This document shows, one piece after another, positions 1 to 21,355 of a stretch of 64,000 bases of DNA. The stretch spans positions 63,456-127,455 of the forward strand of contig NW_019776054.1 in assembly GCF_001039355.2 (NCBI RefSeq). Direction: 5' to 3'. The position numbers were made by a program, and so were the translations under genes. Each line of letters starts with the position of its first letter. Positions within the stretch are counted from its first letter, which is position 1. This stretch comes from Lingula anatina. Taxonomy: Eukaryota; Brachiopoda; Lingulata; Lingulida; Lingulidae. Below the pieces are notes generated by a model, which worked only from the letters and a program-made list of their open reading frames with translations, was not told the DNA's origin and did no database searches.

Positions 1-655
1 GGGTTATTTATTAAACCCCACTGTTCAAGGAAGGCATGGACCCCGAAAATATAATACATAAATATAATGATTATTTATTACACCTTATAGCCAACAGTTA
101 AATCTTTTCATAAATTAATTTTTTATATGTTAAATTCATTTGTAAATTACATTCATTTTGATATATACTACAAATATGGCACAGATTCAGAGAATATAAT
201 GAAGGGGTGATTTATCTAATGATATATTTTGTAGTTCAAACATTTAACTTGATATACAGTATGCATTGGAATCTTAAAATATACAATAATACACAATTTA
301 TTAATTTAAGTATTCATGCAGCATAAATTAAGAATTTATATCAAACTGAAGAAATATACTTGTAATAATTGTGAACTAACTTAGAAATGCACTAAAAATT
401 AAGTGACAGATCTTAAAATTTCTGTTAGTTTACATGAGGCTATCATACATCTTCATACAGCTAATCTACTAGCTGATTAAACCTTAAAAGTAGAGCTAAA
501 GAAATGGTAAAATAAATTAACGTCTGTGTTTAAAAGCAAAACACATAATGTAGGAAATCCAAGTAACTGGCTTTCTCAAGCAACCAAATTGTCCAAGATG
601 TTTAGACCTTACCCCAAAGATGCCTCACTGTGAGGGGGACAGTAAGGGGGGGGGG
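1..655. repeat. Intragenic duplication containing a dead exon start
   Basis: This stretch is a second copy of the sequence at about 2196-2695. Positions 1-46 match the first part of SMARCC exon 14 (2196-2240), and 221-655 match 2255-2695 almost base for base. A tract at about 50-220 is present only here. In the copied exon start the acceptor AG of the real exon (plus-strand CT at 2237-2238) has become GG (plus-strand CC at 43-44), so the pseudo-exon should not be spliced in. It lies downstream of exon 16 within the same gene. A single undetermined base is at 657. Confidence 0.85.
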
Positions 656-887
656 GNGATTTGGGTATTTGTCTCAGTAAGTTTCCTCTATTTTGTCATA
701 GTGTGATATATCTATTTTTTCTTGTCCCAAGGTATCAATATAACCTGAAATTTAAACCCTAATAGAGGAATATGTACATTTTAGTTGTCTAGTAACAATA
801 TATGATTACTATGACTATATTCTACTAACAGACAGAAAAAATATTCAAGAAAAAATTTTGCATATGAATATTTGACTAGTGACTCAC

Positions 888-9688
<8,801 letters not shown>

Positions 9689-9699
9689 GTTGATCGGAA

Positions 9700-10938
9700 G
9701 TGGTTACCGCACTGCAGTAAAAACGGATGTATATACACAAAAATTAGTTCCAGAAAAATCTCTAACAAAATCTATCCTTGTGATTAATTCAATTTCTAAC
9801 ATACACAAGGTCATGTTCAATACATTTTGTATCACTTTTTCAAAAACTAATGGGATATTTTATTAACTAAAAGACTTAATGTTACCTGATAAGTTGTATT
9901 ATAAATCCGCACGCACATGTTTGGTGAAACGTCCCGGAATGTGGTAGTAGTGCTTGTACGTGATTGTGTTCTAGTAAAAGCTGCGTAAATACGTAGGCCC
10001 TACATTTTATCCTGCTGTAGACTTCTAGTTTATACAAAGGATTCTTACATTATAGCTAAAAATACATTTGGAAGCTGAATCTCATTTAGCCGATGCAATT
10101 ATTTGTTCTTTATCGATTCGAGGGGGCCTATTTAGCCTACTCAGTGCCTAATGCAAGGACGTGCGTCACATTTTTTCTTTATTTATAATGCCCGGTCTAA
10201 TGACCTGTCTTAGATCTATTTTTCTATTTGACCAAAATGTATATTTCCTGACAAAGCTAATGCTGAATTTCAAATTCACAAATTCTTCAATTAAACGCGA
10301 TTAAAAGATGTAAACAGACCTAGGCCTATATTCCAAATCCAGCTAACCTAACCATGCAAGCATGCGTTTAGGTCTATTGACATAACTGTTTATATCGCCA
10401 CGGGTGAATTATCGTAAACAAATAAACGTCAAATTTAAAATAAAAATGTACCTGTTGTATGCTTTGAAAATGAAGATATATTTTAATAAAATCTGAAACA
10501 AAATACTTGACTTCACACTTTTACCATTCGATGTCTATTCTGAGACAATTATAATAAATAAAAAACTACAATATAAGCTGTCAATCCCTAACCTTAAGCT
10601 TACCCATTAAAACCCACCAAAATATGAAAATAATAACGCCACCCCCTAATTTCTGTTAACGTCAACTGTACCTACATTTTTAAAACTTTGTATAAAATCT
10701 GAAAAAATGCAAAAAAAAAAAAAAAAAAAAAAAAAAAGACTCTTTACAAGTCTACAAAATAGGCTTCAGTAAAAATCAGGTGTCAGATGTTTTCAAAGGG
10801 TCAATTAGAAAAAAGCTTTTTTTTTTGTTTTATAAGTTAACAACTATTAGCAATAGGCCTGTAAGTTATTGTTTGAGGAGGATGAAGCGATCTGACATGA
10901 GAAAATGGAATACATTTTTCTTTTCTTTTTTCCTTATC

Positions 10939-10977
<39 letters not shown>

Positions 10978-12230
10978 TCCTTCCTTCCTTCCTTCTCTCC
11001 TATCTTCTTTCTTTTTTTTTCTTGAAATTAATAAACAAATAATCATTGCGTTGATCATTTTCCATTGCAGTGTTTGTATTCAATGTAACCGGGTCTTTGG
11101 TCTGACACCGTTCACGTACATGAAACGAATCAACATTTTTCTTGTTCCGCTCTAAAAGCTATATCTTAGAATTTATCAAATTGCTCATTCTCACCTTGGC
11201 TCGTGAATTTGTCACTTTTTTTCAAGATCTGCCAACAACAGAAGGATGTGTAAGGAAATTTGAATGAGATGGATAAAACCAGAGTTCAAACTGGGTTATC
11301 TGTTTTCATATCGGTAAACAGACTTCGGTAACCCAACACCAGCAGGTGATTTAGCCCTTCAAAAAGCCCAAAGTAGCATTCTACGTATACTTTGTGGTTA
11401 TTATTTTGTTTGGTGTCGTCTTCATCACCCCCATTTACTAATATTTTTTACAATAAAGACCATATTACTCAAATTTTAAAGATATGGTACCATTTCATAT
11501 TCGCCATGCTACGTGATCTTCAAGTGCTGATGCATCGCATAATGCTAGCAATGAAATGAATGGGAAATTTATTTTATTCACATTAAAATACTAAACAATG
11601 TCAAAATATTCTATAAATTGTCAAAATTATTCCCAAGTGACTTAAACAATGTCAAGTTGGTGCATTTTTGAGACGGAAACGTCGAAAACTGTCTAAATAT
11701 GATATTGAGAGACAATAACATTAAAATGATTTGACGGCCATCGAGTGGATGAGTGTGTTTGTTACCACTTTCTAAATATTCGAAATAAAATACTTAAACC
11801 TGACGGAGAGTTACTATTTTTTTACGAATGGTATTCCAATATACTGTAATTTGATAATCAATGGGAATTCAGTAGGGTTATACACATAAATTATGAAAAT
11901 TTTGCGTTTTATTACGCTTTAATCTAAATGTCACAGGTATTTCGTCGGTTTACCATTGATATATTCCCTGAACAGACTGTCGCATATACTTAACATTTTC
12001 AAAATTGAATCATCAACTTGTCTACTTTGTTTTAAAGTCAACCTTCTATATAGCATTCATTGATGTAATGCATAAAAATTCATCTTTATTAGACAAAGAA
12101 GCACACATTGAGTTAAAGGCGGACTCCATATTGCAATTTTCGTAGTATTGGAGGTGGTGTGTTCTAACAGGTCCGCGCGCACGCTTTAACTTTGGGCGCG
12201 ATACACCAGCTTAATCATACCTTTTAACGT
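9700..12230. other. Intergenic region between divergent SMARCC and H1 genes
   Basis: Contains the undefined promoter and 5' UTR of SMARCC (leftward), a run of 27 A at 10711-10737, a (CTTT)n/(CCTT)n tract at 10941-10995, and the H1 promoter at its right end. I see no other gene. Confidence 0.6.
10711..10995. repeat. Poly-A tract and CTTT/CCTT microsatellite
   Basis: 27 consecutive A at 10711-10737. CTTT units run from 10941 and grade into CCTT units to about 10995. Open reading frames over the second tract are low-complexity artefacts. Confidence 0.95.
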
Positions 12231-12281
12231 CACTGACTATAGAAGATATACGCGGATTTTCCACAAGAAGAAGTCGTCGAA
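12120..12281 (+). promoter_or_regulatory. Putative H1 promoter and 5' leader
   Basis: An inverted CCAAT (ATTGG at about 12148) and TGTGTTC, one base off the inverse of the H1 AC-box core AAACACA, lie 110-135 bases upstream of the H1 start codon. A perfect inverse AC box (TGTGTTT) occurs further up at about 11754. No canonical TATA box is visible. Assignment is tentative. Confidence 0.35.
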
Positions 12282-12854
12282 ATGGCCGATGCTGCTCCCG
12301 CCTCACCACAGAAGAAAGCCAAAGCTGCCAAGCCAAAGGCCAAGGCACCCGCTGCCCACCCTAAGGTCGCTGATATGGTCGTCGCTGCCATCGCCGCTCT
12401 GAAGGAACGCGGTGGCTCCTCCGGCCAGGCCATCAAGAAGTACATCGCCGCCAACTACAAGGTAGATGTCGTGAAGATCACACCTTTCATCAAGAAGTAT
12501 TTGAAGAAGGCTGTTGCTGACGGAAAGCTTGTTCAGACCAAGGGCAAGGGTGCCTCTGGCTCTTTCAAGCTCAGTGCTGCCGCCAAGAAGCCAGCAGCCA
12601 AGCCCAAGAAAGTGAAGAAGCCCAAGGCCGAAAAACCAAAGAAGGTGAAGAAAGCTAAGAGCCCCAAGAAGGCAAAGAAACCCGCCGGCGAAAAGAAGGC
12701 TGCCAAAGCAAAGAAAGCAAAGTCTCCAAAGAAGGCCAAGGTTGCCAAGCCTAAGGCAGCTAAGAAGCCCAAGTCTCCCAAGAAGGCCGTCAAGAAAGCC
12801 GCCAAGCCCAAGGTGAAGAAGTCTCCCAAGAAGGCCAAGGCTGCTAAGAAGTAA
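12282..12854 (+). CDS. H1: Linker histone H1, replication-dependent type
   Basis: Intronless 190-aa linker histone that binds the nucleosome dyad and linker DNA and compacts chromatin. Residues 1-24 are an Ala/Lys/Pro N-terminal tail. The winged-helix globular domain lies at about 25-100 ([55 protein letters not shown]). The tail to residue 190 is almost entirely Lys, Ala and Pro with four SPKK motifs, which in this family bind the DNA minor groove and are CDK substrates. The coding DNA is GC-rich compared with its surroundings, as usual for histones. The stop is followed 30 bases later by a histone stem-loop. It stands alone: no H2A, H2B, H3 or H4 gene is in the window. Confidence 0.98.
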   Translation: MADAAPASPQKKAKAAKPKAKAPAAHPKVADMVVAAIAALKERGGSSGQAIKKYIAANYKVDVVKITPFIKKYLKKAVADGKLVQTKGKGASGSFKLSAAAKKPAAKPKKVKKPKAEKPKKVKKAKSPKKAKKPAGEKKAAKAKKAKSPKKAKVAKPKAAKKPKSPKKAVKKAAKPKVKKSPKKAKAAKK

Positions 12855-12883
12855 ATACTTCTCTGTTGTCTTCACAACTTAAC

Positions 12884-12920
12884 GGCCCTTATCAGGGCCA
12901 CCCCAATTTTCCAAGAAAAG
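12884..12920 (+). terminator. Histone 3'-end stem-loop and downstream element
   Basis: GGCCCT-TATC-AGGGCC at 12884-12899 is a perfect 6-bp stem with a 4-base loop, the SLBP binding site of replication-dependent histone mRNAs. It is followed at 12911-12920 by CCAAGAAAAG, the purine-rich histone downstream element that pairs with U7 snRNA. The mRNA should therefore be cleaved without polyadenylation. Confidence 0.97.
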
Positions 12921-12924
12921 CTTT

Positions 12925-14040
12925 ACCATATGTTCACAAAAATGTTCAATATTGTTTATTTTCTTTCAGAGCTGCAAGTCACTTCATGTGACTTTTATCT
13001 AAATCCACAGTTAATTAAAAAGACTGATATTTAGATAGATGACCGTTAAAGCATGAAATCTCATTGCTTCTAGCTGACCACGCTCAGCACGGTAAATATA
13101 AATTTCAATAACTTGGCATCAGCAGGTCAACACGAAGCTCCAAGGCCCTCTTTTTTTTTTTAAACCGAAGTGTGGAGACTGTCCTCTGTATTTGTTACTT
13201 TACACCCGAGTCTCCCAACAGATACACTCAACTACGAAAAAAAAAACTACAAAAATCTAGCGCAGGAGTATCTCAAAATAGTGAATATTTCAGGGAAGAT
13301 AGACTAAGAAACGATTTAAATTAGATGACAGGCGCCTGTTATATTTTCAAAGTCTGTAATGAAAACAAATCGTAGGAGAACCGGATGACCTGTATAGGCT
13401 TCTCCCGAACATAATATTTACAAGCACCCATGGGCTCGGGAATCGAGTTGAGGTCTTCCCCTCCCCTCCCCTTCCCTTCCCCTCCCCCTAAACATTTTGC
13501 GCTTAAATCATATTCATCATCATTAAGTTAAAAGTTGTATAGAATGTGTTTGTGGGATGGAATCCATTTACGGTAGACTTTAGGAATTAGTAACTACGAT
13601 TAATAATTTAATATTCCTTTATTCCAACTTTTATGCAGTTGCATGTATAATAGACATCGAAATATAAATAGTTCAACACAAAATTTTAACCCACTTCATC
13701 ATTTCATGAACAAGCAGAATTTAAAAAAACAGCTATTCCAAGGGACAGCTGTGAAAGGCAACTGGCAGTGGCTAGTTTAGGGACTGGCCGCTACAACTCG
13801 AACGCTGAACCCGTCCATTGTAGTTTTCTACACTGAAAAGATAAGAATGAAAGAAAAACTAGATAGTGGCTTTCGTTACTAAATGGCACAACAACATCCT
13901 ACGTAAAAACAATAAAATGGGGAGGGGGGGATTTTATAAGTACACGTAGATAGATAGATAAAAAGTTGAGATAGGCATAAATTAAAGTCGAACTAGGTAC
14001 CCAGACAGATAGGGGCATGTCTATCAATATTATATTATTT
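12925..14040. other. Intergenic and 3' flank of the first lectin gene
   Basis: Holds a small hairpin just after H1 (AAGTCAC-TTCAT-GTGACTT at about 12977-12995) and a minus-strand AATAAA (plus TTTATT at 13618-13623) that could serve the lectin gene. I see no gene. Confidence 0.5.
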
Positions 14041-14043
14041 CAA

Positions 14044-16172
14044 TTAGAACAACGAAGTGTTCTTTGTACCTCTTGGTCCTTTACAAATGTAGGGAAGTTT
14101 CCATTCGCAGCTCAGGTCGTTCATCTGAGCGTTGCCGATTACAATAGCACAATCTTCGTTGCCGCCCCAATTATTAGGCTCTCCAGGCGCCCAATTTCTG
14201 CATAAAATGGAACAAGAAAAGGATGTGAAGTAACTTTTCATAAAAGCATAAATGTCAACTCAAAATGACATTTAGTGGTCACCTCACGATCAATGATAAT
14301 CGGCATTGCTTCAAATCTCAACACTGTCTCAACAAACACAATGTCTAACGACCTGTGTGTATAGGCCTGTCAAACATCAACCAAAAGATAAATCGTGCGC
14401 AAAATAATTATTTAAACATAACTGTTATATGTGATAAAAAAGTAACTTCAAAATTTAAAAATGCATTTATGCTCTTAAGCAATGTAATTCTCTGGCAGCC
14501 TACTAAAAGCGTGTTCATAAAAAATAGCAACCAGAGGCTACGTTAACCCCCCCCCTCCCCTGCGCTTTTGACGATGTGGTTGAAAGAATTGAGAGAGCGA
14601 AGGAAATACTGCAGAAGCTAAGAGAGGAAGCTGCCATTGTTATCTTGTCTTTGATAATTTATTATGTCACGTAGCTTACACAATTTTCGCGTCATACGGG
14701 GTATCGTCTGACCAAATCCACTTGCCGTCTGTCTGCAGGTCATTTAGTCCGCACCAGAAGGCAGACGACTTCATTTTAGAGAGGACCCAGTACTGAAATT
14801 AAAAAAAAATAAATAAATGAAATTGTCATAGAAAATCAGAAAAGAAAACGTAATAATTGTAAAATCAATAATGTTTTTAACGTTGCGTTGCTCTCAGAAT
14901 GAGAGAATGAAAGGGCTGAAAGCGGCTACCACGTGTTGTTATTCATCGCACGATTTGAATTTTTGTGTCCGGTTTGGTACATGTATATAAATTAAAGACC
15001 AAATAAGACAAAAATGCTAATGTTGTCGGAAGGTCGTTTACTTGAGTAAGAAAGGGCGCATATTTGGCATGTTTTTCACATTTTGAGCAAATCAGAGTAC
15101 CAAATATTGCAGTCTGTTTCATATTTATCTACTGTCGAACCAATACTATAATAGCTCTCCAAATATTCCATCATATTTAGCAAATGACAACTCCACCTCC
15201 TATTTCAATCGAGGACAGATGTGTCCTAAATTACCTTTTCGGCCATTGACTGATAAGATAACAAGTTAGCACCCTTCTGCTCACAGTCTTCTAAAGCGGC
15301 TGACCAGGTTTTCTTCACGTTTTCTCTCGAGTTGAACTGGTAGCACATGCCAGTGACTCCACAATATAGCCACCCTGCTGGGCATACTGAGGAGAAGAGA
15401 AACATTTGCGATAGATTTTTTAAAAGTAAAAAACCAGGTTTACAGCCCGTGAGACATTTCCTATGTTTTGAATAGGAAACTGAATGTCCATGCTGTTTCT
15501 TGAATTGGTGATGCACGCTTTGAAATCATTGGCGGATACTGGGTTGATGGTTGGGGAGGAGGAGGGGGAGGGGGGGGGGCAGAATACTGTATCTCTCGTT
15601 TACCAAAATCAAATCGGGTCCCTTTGAAAATACTAATCAGAGACCCACCGAAGAGGAGAAAAATGCCCAAGCAGTAGCTTATTTCCAACTAGAAAAGCAC
15701 TCCGAGAGCGCAGACCTCCGCCAAGGCAGCGATTTTTGATTATTATTGATTGATTATTGATCCGGATCACCACCAAAAACTAATAATTTCTAAGTTAACC
15801 CATTTCTGACCTACCCTGAAATTTTCATCAAAATCGGTCCATAACGTTTTGAGTTATGTTGATAACAAACAGAGTTATGACAGACAGACAAACAGAGGTG
15901 AAAACATAACCTTGGCGGAGGTAATAATATTTGGGGTGTGACTGGAGCAAATAGCTGGAACCCCTTTTAAGGGTCTTAAAAATTTACAGTGATATTTTGT
16001 CACAAGATCCAAATCAACTTACCACACTAAAATAAATCACATTTAGCCTGCTAACATTGCCATTATAATTGTGACATTTACAAACACGGATACCCACTCG
16101 CTTGATCACGTTAAATATTTAGACGCATCTAAAGCGGAATCGAAATCCCGAAAACGCGCGTGCGCGCGCACG

Positions 16173-16208
<36 letters not shown>

Positions 16209-16350
16209 GACAGAGTCGAGAATGCACAGAAAAATGAAGAATACGTAGCAAGTCCTCTTTGTTGCTGCTCTTACCATTTGTATCCTGGGAGTTCGTGGTT
16301 AAGCTGAGTGAAAGAAGAACAAGACACACAGATGATTTCATTTCGATCAT
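14044..16350 (-). CDS. Secreted C-type lectin-like protein A, four exons
   Basis: Exons in transcript order: 16275-16350, 15235-15386, 14680-14792, 14044-14197; phases 1, 0, 2; 164 aa. Residues 1-25 are a signal peptide (alternative start three codons in, MKSSVCLVLLSLSLTTNSQ). The rest is one C-type lectin domain: CPAGWLYCG...CYQF at the start, WCGLND and WIWSDD in the middle, then NWAPGEPNNWGGNEDC and MNDLSCEWKLPYICK. The EPN motif (residues 120-122) is the mannose-type calcium/sugar signature. The usual WND motif is MND here, so ND is kept but the Trp is lost. The second donor-type junction uses GTGTAAG with the GT retained in the exon. It is a paralogue of the gene at 19714-23241. Such proteins act outside the cell in recognition or immunity; the ligand is unknown. 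Confidence 0.93.
15715..15921. mobile_element. Short interspersed element with inverted CCTCCGCCAAGG ends
   Basis: A 207-bp non-coding unit bounded by CCTCCGCCAAGG and its exact reverse complement, with an inner AAAATCGGTCCATAACG...GACAGACAGACAAACAGAGG tract. It lies in the first intron of the lectin A gene. This sequence type is widespread in marine animals; I recall it as the 3' tail of RTE-like retrotransposons, but a MITE is possible from the inverted ends. The class is an inference. Confidence 0.6.
16155..16206. repeat. (CG)n/(CA)n microsatellite
   Basis: Mixed CG then CA dinucleotides immediately 3' of the signal-peptide exon of lectin A, within its first intron. Confidence 0.95.
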
Positions 16351-16359
16351 TGAAAATCT

Positions 16360-17530
16360 TCCTAGATGGTAGGTCTTAATTATAGATGTTAACGGTGAAT
16401 GGTGCAATGTTTAACAACCAAAGGTCGTAGTGTCACAGTTTATCCATAAGCGGCTTTGCTTTACATGATAAACCTGTCTACGATGTAATAACAGTGACAT
16501 GTTCTGGTCAGAGCAAGATACATATATTAGTGGGCAAACATGTTTCAGCGAAAAAAAACTTAACATGTAGACTAGGAACACTTCTAACAAAATTTCTTTG
16601 CTATTTTTCTTTGTGGGCTGTTGGGTAATACAAAGGTTTGCGCAAATACGTGTACTTCTATCAATTTTTTTAATATCGAGCAGATATATGCCGGTATATC
16701 AACGTATATTTACTGATTATATCAGAGTCATTTTGTTTTTAGAACTTGATGTATGAACCGAAGAAACGTGTCATATTGTCATAAACATGTTTTGTGAATG
16801 ATGTCTGAAACTGGCGTGCTTTTGTAGTCAGCTAGGGACTAAATGATAGTTATACTTTCAGCAAAGCACTTCGCAACATATGGACATTTTCACAGAGTCT
16901 GTTTAGACATGAGCCATTTTGGACCGCAATCGAGCTAACTGGCGGCATCAGGTCAACTGCCAGATTGTCTGGGTATTGAACATGTTATTTGGATTTTCAA
17001 CAATTTGCGATGAGTTTGTCAAAATGTTATATATGTTATGTTATGTTACAAGTTGGTTTTTAGATAGGTTTTGGTTATCATCTTTGGTGTCTAGCTAGAA
17101 CTATGCTCAGTGCTGCTTATATTAAAAATGCTTCCGATAAATATGAAAGTAAGGAGAATTCTATAACACATCAACAACATTTAAAATCGAAAGCGTGTGC
17201 GTGGAACTAGAACTGGTGCAGTCTAAAAACACAGATCACGCGTGAGTGCACCACGCCAAGAGATTAATTATTTTTTTATTGATGGAACATTTAAACTGTT
17301 ATACCTTTAGTGTCGTTAAAATGACCTGAATTAAGTAACATTGTTTTATTATAAGAGGTATCGTTATCTATGTAGTAATTTGTCTCTGACCCTTTTCCAT
17401 AGTTATCTATGGGGTAACATGTCCCTGACCTACTTCACTGGGTTTCTCAAAGCACTTTCCAGTCTTCCGTCCATCCTGCGCTGTACAACACGTTAGCTAA
17501 GTCGTGTCCAGTTTGTTGTGTCAACTTACT
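16360..17530. other. Intergenic, no gene seen
   Basis: Presumed promoter region of the lectin A gene (leftward) and upstream flank of the dehydrogenase relic (rightward). An imperfect 40-bp tandem duplication (GTTATCTATG...CTGACC) is at about 17362-17430. Confidence 0.45.
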
Positions 17531-17534
17531 GACC

Positions 17535-17970
17535 ATGACGGAAGAACCAATCCCACGTCAGATGAAGGCGTTATTAAAGCGAGAACCAGTGCCTTCTTTT
17601 ACTTTAGAAACAATCGATGTCCCGGTTGATCTGATAGGTGAGTGTATAGCAAAGGATTCAATGTGGTTAGTTCAATACTAGTGCGGCCACACGGAGTATT
17701 AATTTACAATATTGTTGCCATTGATAAAAAGTAATCGCTTAACAAATTTACATGTTAAGTCACGCAGCCCATTTTTATGTACATACCCTGTGTTAAGCTA
17801 CTGATACAGCTTAGCTCCAGTTTTAGTGGACAGCATATTGTATATCGCTTCAAACCAAGAAATCCTTTGTCGGCATTACCCACCAAATGCCGATGACGCA
17901 ATATGAGGACGCCTTTCAGGCGCTCATGGGCGGAGATGCGTGTAAAATTCTTATGGAACCCGGCAAATGA
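17535..17970 (+). pseudogene. Medium-chain (zinc) dehydrogenase relic: only first and last exon remain
   Basis: 17535-17637 encodes 34 residues starting MTEEPIPRQMKALLKREP and ending in a GT donor (GTGAGT). MKALLK...LETIDVP is the usual start of threonine/sorbitol-dehydrogenase-type medium-chain dehydrogenases. Only about 200 bases on, 17834-17970 encodes ITHQMPMTQYEDAFQALMGG then ACKILMEPGK-stop, the usual end of the same family. About 280 residues, including all zinc- and nucleotide-binding parts, are absent. An acceptor AG at 17832-17833 has the right phase, so the two exons could be joined into a 79-codon frame. I take it as a relic of an internally deleted gene; catalytic function is excluded. 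The family call rests on short stretches. Confidence 0.6.
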
Positions 17971-17974
17971 TGAA

Positions 17975-19651
17975 AAAAAGACAATTACAAAATACATGTA
18001 CATGTACGAAGCACACCATATCGCTTCTTTGGTCTAGATTTTGAAAATTGAATGTTGGACCGATGGAATCCAATGACAAACGCAGGTTTTCAAGGAAATA
18101 GAAAGTACCTTATGCCATGAAAGTGTTTCCACCATATAGGCAAAGGTATACCGGATGAATGTAGCATTATTTTACGAGAAAATTCCACACGATACGGGAT
18201 ATGATGATTACATATAAATATTACGTATAAATATACAACAGTTTCTCTTCACTTTACCTCTTTTTCTAGCTTTGTTGTTTCCTTTCCTATTTTTGTTTTT
18301 CTTTTTGCGTGCATTTACGGCGCTTAGCAAGCAGCAGCACAGAACCTAGGTCAAAAAGGCATTGCCTGATTAAGACTTACTTGTGATGAATACACGGACA
18401 ATTAATTTATATGCAGTATTTTACAATCCTCTTTTGATGGATACAAACGGTTTAATTTTCTAAGTAACAGAAGTTTCTGTTATAAGTTTTGTTCTTGTTA
18501 TACTTTTTCTATTAATTCTAATGTAATTTTCATAATTAATTTTAGAAGTGAAAAAAAATCATATGGTATAGTTAAATAAATAGGCAGACAAAAAGGGATT
18601 TTCTGCTGTTTTGATGGAGCAGCAATTCTAGCTTTAGTACAAGTAACAAAAAAGTCTTACCAGTACAAGACAGACTTTCCACGCTTGATATCGCATTGTT
18701 CACCTATTTGTTTAAGTTCCTTGTAAGTGTGAATGAGAATGTCTTAAAAGACGCGAGGTATAAATATGACCCTTGACCCGCATAATAGCTCACTTAATGC
18801 GCATGCTTTGTAGCATAATTTGCCATGAATGAAGTGAAATGTGTGAAATACGTGAGTGAAACAGAACCCACATGATGATTTATTGAGAGCGTTAATTGTC
18901 AATAAATATGGTTAATAATTTAAAATATTGTTGATAATTTAAAATATTGGGGAATGAGCAAACGAAATCTGAAGCGGTATATCGCAATTAATAGTAGGCC
19001 TACTGAGTGGGCTGTCTGATCTACCTTTCGCTTTAAACCTATCTTATTACATAGACTTTAAAGTTAAAATATGTTAAAAAGTTATTTATAAAAAAACAAA
19101 TTATGCGTTAGTATGATTAGACTCAGAAGTGTTTAAAATTAGCTCCGACGGACAAGATCATGTTGGTGCTTGAGACTATGTGCGAATTCCAGACACTGAC
19201 CAGACACTGACACTGACCATATTGACCAGTTCATGGCCACTTTTTTCTTCACCGATTTAAAATGAAAGAAAAATGGGTACTAATTTATTACAAAAATAAT
19301 AGAGAAACGTGCACTTAGAGATAGGCAGAGTCCATCTAAAATAAACACACGACACACTAAGGACAAAGTCAATCCCGTAAGTGTAGGTGTGATATTTATG
19401 TAGGAGTGCAGAATGAAGTCCTGTGTTAGGGCGTTGTGACGTCATGCTATTACCCTGTGTGACGTCATAGCACTTGGCACATCGGACAGAGCGTATCTAA
19501 TTATTCATGTTATTTGTACAATATAAATATGGGGGATGCCGTTCACAAGACCGTGTATCAGTTATATTTGGATTGGGGCAAAAAGTCATACCGTACAGGT
19601 ATTACTTCGAACGCTTTTTGTTACTAACTTTTTGTATGCATGCGTGCGTGG

Positions 19652-19700
<49 letters not shown>
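17975..19700. other. Intergenic, no gene seen
   Basis: AT-rich. It includes a minus-strand AATAAA (plus TTTATT at 19284-19289), about 425 bases past the stop of lectin B, and a (GT)n(GA)n microsatellite at its right end. Confidence 0.45.

Positions 19701-19711
<11 letters not shown>
19651..19711. repeat. (GT)n(GA)n compound microsatellite
   Basis: About 15 GT units followed by about 15 GA units, ending three bases before the stop codon of lectin B; it lies in that gene's 3' UTR. Confidence 0.95.
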
Positions 19712-19713
<2 letters not shown>

Positions 19714-19716
<3 letters not shown>

Positions 19717-20300
19717 TAAAATAGACAAAATATGAAGATATATCTGCTGCATGGTGTACTGACCTTTTGGTCGTCGTTTACATATATACGGTATATTCCA
19801 ATCACACGACATATCATTCATATCTCCATTACTTATGGCCACAGCACAGTCCTCGTTGCCGCCCCAATTGTTAGGTTCTCTGGGTGCCCAATGCCTGGAA
19901 AAAATACAAATTTGATGAAAAAACAGAGTACAGGAACCTAACACTAGGCTATTTCGCTGTCGCTTTCTCCACTTCCTAGCCCCCCCCTCCAAAAAAAAAA
20001 AAAAAATCTAAAGCAACACGACTATATGCATGTGACTAAGTACATGAACCTTAGTTTATATTGTATGAAGGACAGCTTAAGGAAACATGATAACAGCTTA
20101 ATCGCTTTTAGTCAGCGGTATTACTTTTCTATCTAAGCCAGGCTCTGTGACTGATATGAACTCATTTACGGAACTTACACCAGTGTCGCGTTATACTCCG
20201 TGTGGTCAGTCCATACATAGCGCCCATCTTCATAACGGTCATTTAGCCCTGACCAGTAAAAATTGACCACCATGTTCTTGAGGACCCAGTCCTAGTAGGA

Positions 20301-20351
<51 letters not shown>

Positions 20352-21317
20352 CGATGACTGTTTGTGAAGCTAGGGTGTCAAACCTGACACGCGGACGCCA
20401 GTGTTGGTCTTATTATATTGTCATTTAAATGCTAGATAGCCCGTTTACTGTTTTACTGGCTCGTTTTAGTATGGTGTAACTGTTGACTAGCCTCAGTTTA
20501 GGCATGGTGTACAGGTTTATCCCAGATTATGCCCTGGCTAAATCTGAAGGCCACAATTCCACAGATTCCACTCTTGCAATTGCTGTGTCGTTTATATATT
20601 CCTTCACTTTTATAGGGTGTCATTTCCAGAGCTGAAAGGCCTGAGGTTTCAGTCGTCGGAACGAGTCGCCAGTCGTAAAGAGATCGTTTCTCATTATCTC
20701 GAATAGAATGAGTCAAAGTTTTGTTCCTTGCGGTACTTGCTTTGCTTGTGGGATGACCATTTTTACACCTTCTTTTCGACTCTTTTGAAACTTGGTCTAA
20801 AGATTTGTGGTGCAACTGGACACTTCTGTGTACTTTATATAAGTGGTCTACTGGTATTTAGTAAAAGACCTTAGTGTAATCGACTAATAGCACTTTGTCC
20901 CAGACTGGGTGTCTCCTTTGGTGTCGATGATATATGGGATGATATCAATATGGAATGATGTTTATTTTGAGTTGATGTCTATCAAATGACGGGAAGTCAA
21001 GAAGATGATGAAGTGATTGCTTTTTTGCGAGTAATTAACTTATCGAAGATTAAGATAATTAGTAGCACTATATTATTAGAAATATATAACAATAAAATGG
21101 GAAATATGAGATTGTGAATGGTTTACATAATGAAATATACTGGTAACATGAACCGTTTTAGATCAGGAGACTACAGACTACACTGATGTTCTATATATAC
21201 CTAGACCAAATTAGATTTTGCAATTTTACTCCAACTAAAAATGTAATCAATATGGTAATTCGACTGATTGACAACAGCATAGAAAAAGTGTAGTATAAAT
21301 AAAAAGATAAGTGTGTT

Positions 21318-21355
<38 letters not shown>

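Noticed and set aside
12303-12875. Long minus-strand frame opposite histone H1 (190 aa, Leu-rich)
   Set aside because: It mirrors the Lys/Ala-rich H1 codons; the plus strand has a full H1 domain and histone 3' end.
20498-20815. 105-aa minus-strand frame in the intron of lectin B
   Set aside because: No domain, no splice signals and no similarity that I can name; the opposite strand looked vaguely like a decayed transposon frame but not enough to call.
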